Source: JAYSRU01 sp043720875
GTDB lineage: Bacteria; Bacteroidota; Bacteroidia; Flavobacteriales_D; Crocinitomicaceae
DNA length: 7,577 bases
Reading direction: 5' to 3'
NCBI GenBank assembly: GCA_043720875.1
Contig: JAYSRU010000256.1
Location: 1-7,577 of the forward strand
Numbering within the stretch: position 1 is the first letter of the stretch; every line of letters starts with the position of its first letter. Below are positions 6,487 to 7,577 of this stretch, in pieces. The notes beneath the pieces are model-generated. The model saw only the letters and a program-made list of their open reading frames with translations, was not told where the DNA came from and ran no database searches. The position numbers and the translations under genes were made by a program.

Positions 6487-7576
6487 CAGAATATTTGCCG
6501 TACAATTCTGTTTGCGTATTTACCGGTAACATTTTTTCACCGTTAATGTAAAAGAATTCAACGTTATGTGATTTCATATCTAATGCCGAACCGCTGGAAA
6601 TAAACAAGGTAGCGTTTTTACCCACTTCTAGAGAACCGAAACTAGCATCAATTCCCATTATCTTACAAGCAGATAGAGAAACGCATTGTACAGCTTGTTC
6701 TTCTGTTAATCCATAAGCCATTGCCGTTCCAGCCAAAAACGGCAAGTTACGTGCATTCATAGCTTCCATGTCACCTTCATTCTGCAAACAAAACTGAACA
6801 CCAGCCTCTTGCAATAAAAACGGTAAACGGTAAGGAAGATCGATTGGATCATTCTCGCGTAAAGGCAAAGAATGAAGTCTACTTAACATTACCGGAATTT
6901 TGTACTCTTTCAAAACCTGCGCAATTCTCCATGCATCATAACCGCCAATAATCACGGGCTTTTTAACACCTAATTCTTTTACAAAATCTACCACGTCCAG
7001 CATTTCTTGCATTTCGTTCACATTGATGAACAAACGCATATCCCCTTCAAATAAATTTCTGCACGCCTCAAACCTAAGGTCAGGACTATCTGTCTTTCCA
7101 GCATTCAAATATGCTTTGGCTTGTTTGAAAAAATCTACAATTTCAGCGCGATCCTTTTGATACTCAGCAGAAACTCCTTTATCTACTGATGAACCATTCC
7201 ATTTATGGCTTACAAGACTAGGCCAATTCAAATGCATGCCATCATTTGCTTTCACTGTAGCATCCTCCCAATTCCATCCACCCAGAAACATCAAAGAAGA
7301 TTGACCAGAAATCACACCACCTCTAGGAGTACTTTGGGTGATCAGAACACCATTTGTGCGTGTTGTAGCAACAACCTTTGATTCTACGTTAAACGCAATT
7401 TGAGATCGAATATGAGGATTCAATATCCCAATCTCATCAAAATCTCTTGTGGCGCGAATTGCATCAATTTCAGTTAACCCTAATGTGCTATTTGGCGCAA
7501 CGAAACCAGGATAGATGTGTTTTCCGTCTGCCTGAATTATGGTATCCCAATCAGTGCGGTTCACCGTATAAGACAA
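6467..7576 (-). CDS. Amidohydrolase-superfamily protein, imidazolonepropionase-like, metal ligands apparently missing (5' partial)
   Basis: The 369 visible codons run to the window edge and the frame is still open. The TTG at 7576 is not a credible start, because about 50-60 N-terminal residues of the small beta-sandwich domain should precede it. Superfamily signatures include ADGKHIYPGFVAP (16-28), NWEDATVK (102-109), GGYDAWRIAQVLKEYKIPVML (211-231), LLQEAGVQFCLQ (254-265), AMAYGLTEEQAVQCVSLSACKIMGID (285-310) and the C-terminal sandwich GSLEVGKNATLFI (314-326). Active relatives carry a HxH motif just after the first segment; here it reads APNST (27-31). The strand-5 His region reads LFINVNE (182-188), with no His. 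The strand-8 Asp position reads QNEGD (265-269), so an equivalent Asp is unclear. It may therefore be a non-catalytic or non-metal homologue, although the fold is well supported. The substrate is unknown. It converges on the DUF1697 gene. Confidence 0.85.
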   Translation of the reverse strand: MSYTVNRTDWDTIIQADGKHIYPGFVAPNSTLGLTEIDAIRATRDFDEIGILNPHIRSQIAFNVESKVVATTRTNGVLITQSTPRGGVISGQSSLMFLGGWNWEDATVKANDGMHLNWPSLVSHKWNGSSVDKGVSAEYQKDRAEIVDFFKQAKAYLNAGKTDSPDLRFEACRNLFEGDMRLFINVNEMQEMLDVVDFVKELGVKKPVIIGGYDAWRIAQVLKEYKIPVMLSRLHSLPLRENDPIDLPYRLPFLLQEAGVQFCLQNEGDMEAMNARNLPFLAGTAMAYGLTEEQAVQCVSLSACKIMGIDASFGSLEVGKNATLFISSGSALDMKSHNVEFFYINGEKMLPVNTQTELYGKYSEKYKNK

Positions 7577-7577
7577 T

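Noticed and set aside
7574..7576. TTG as the start of the amidohydrolase
   Set aside because: The N-terminal sandwich strands expected before GKHIYPGF are absent. The frame is open to the edge, so this is a truncated gene.
1..7577. Search for a mobile element, CRISPR array, tRNA or defence system
   Set aside because: No array of spaced repeats, transposase or integrase, cloverleaf-like sequence, or nuclease/toxin module was seen on either strand. Gene content and base composition look uniform.

Overview
The window looks like chromosomal DNA from a member of the Bacteroidota, most likely the Flavobacteriia. It is AT-rich and has no strong Shine-Dalgarno sequences ahead of its starts. It carries two large secreted proteins that end in the gliding-motility-associated (CHU_C, type B) C-terminal domain recognised by the type IX secretion system (T9SS). 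The remaining genes are ordinary housekeeping or stress families. I see no RNA gene, CRISPR array, transposase, integrase, phage gene or plasmid function.

Left part (1-5037): the first gene, on +, is the 3' portion of a very large T9SS cargo protein. It holds about six fibronectin-III-like modules of roughly 92 residues, then the sorting domain. Only 22 bases later comes a LigB-family extradiol dioxygenase of the YgiD (4,5-DOPA dioxygenase) type, with an unusual Tat-like N-terminal extension. Convergent to it on - is a complete second T9SS cargo gene (580 aa) of the 'ATHIVGGEI' class, with signal peptide, a Calx-beta-like domain and a CHU_C tail. The N-terminal remnant of the first gene resembles the middle of this second protein, so the two may be distant relatives flanking the dioxygenase.

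Middle part (5038-6465): a 165-base divergent intergenic region holds weak matches to the Bacteroidota -7 element (TAnnTTTG) on both strands. It leads on + into a tight three-gene operon: a 75-aa DUF5808-type single-pass membrane protein, an OsmC/Ohr-family thiol peroxidase and a DUF1697 protein. The first two are 1 base apart. The last two overlap as TTGA, which makes TTG the DUF1697 start.

Right part (6467-7577): convergent, with one base between stop codons, is the 3' portion of an amidohydrolase-superfamily gene on -. It keeps the fold signatures but appears to have lost the metal-binding residues.

Nothing here amounts to a clearly new multi-gene system. The most interesting signals are the probable metal-free amidohydrolase, the modular repeat structure of the first cargo protein, the Tat-like leader on the dioxygenase and the DUF5808-OsmC-DUF1697 operon.
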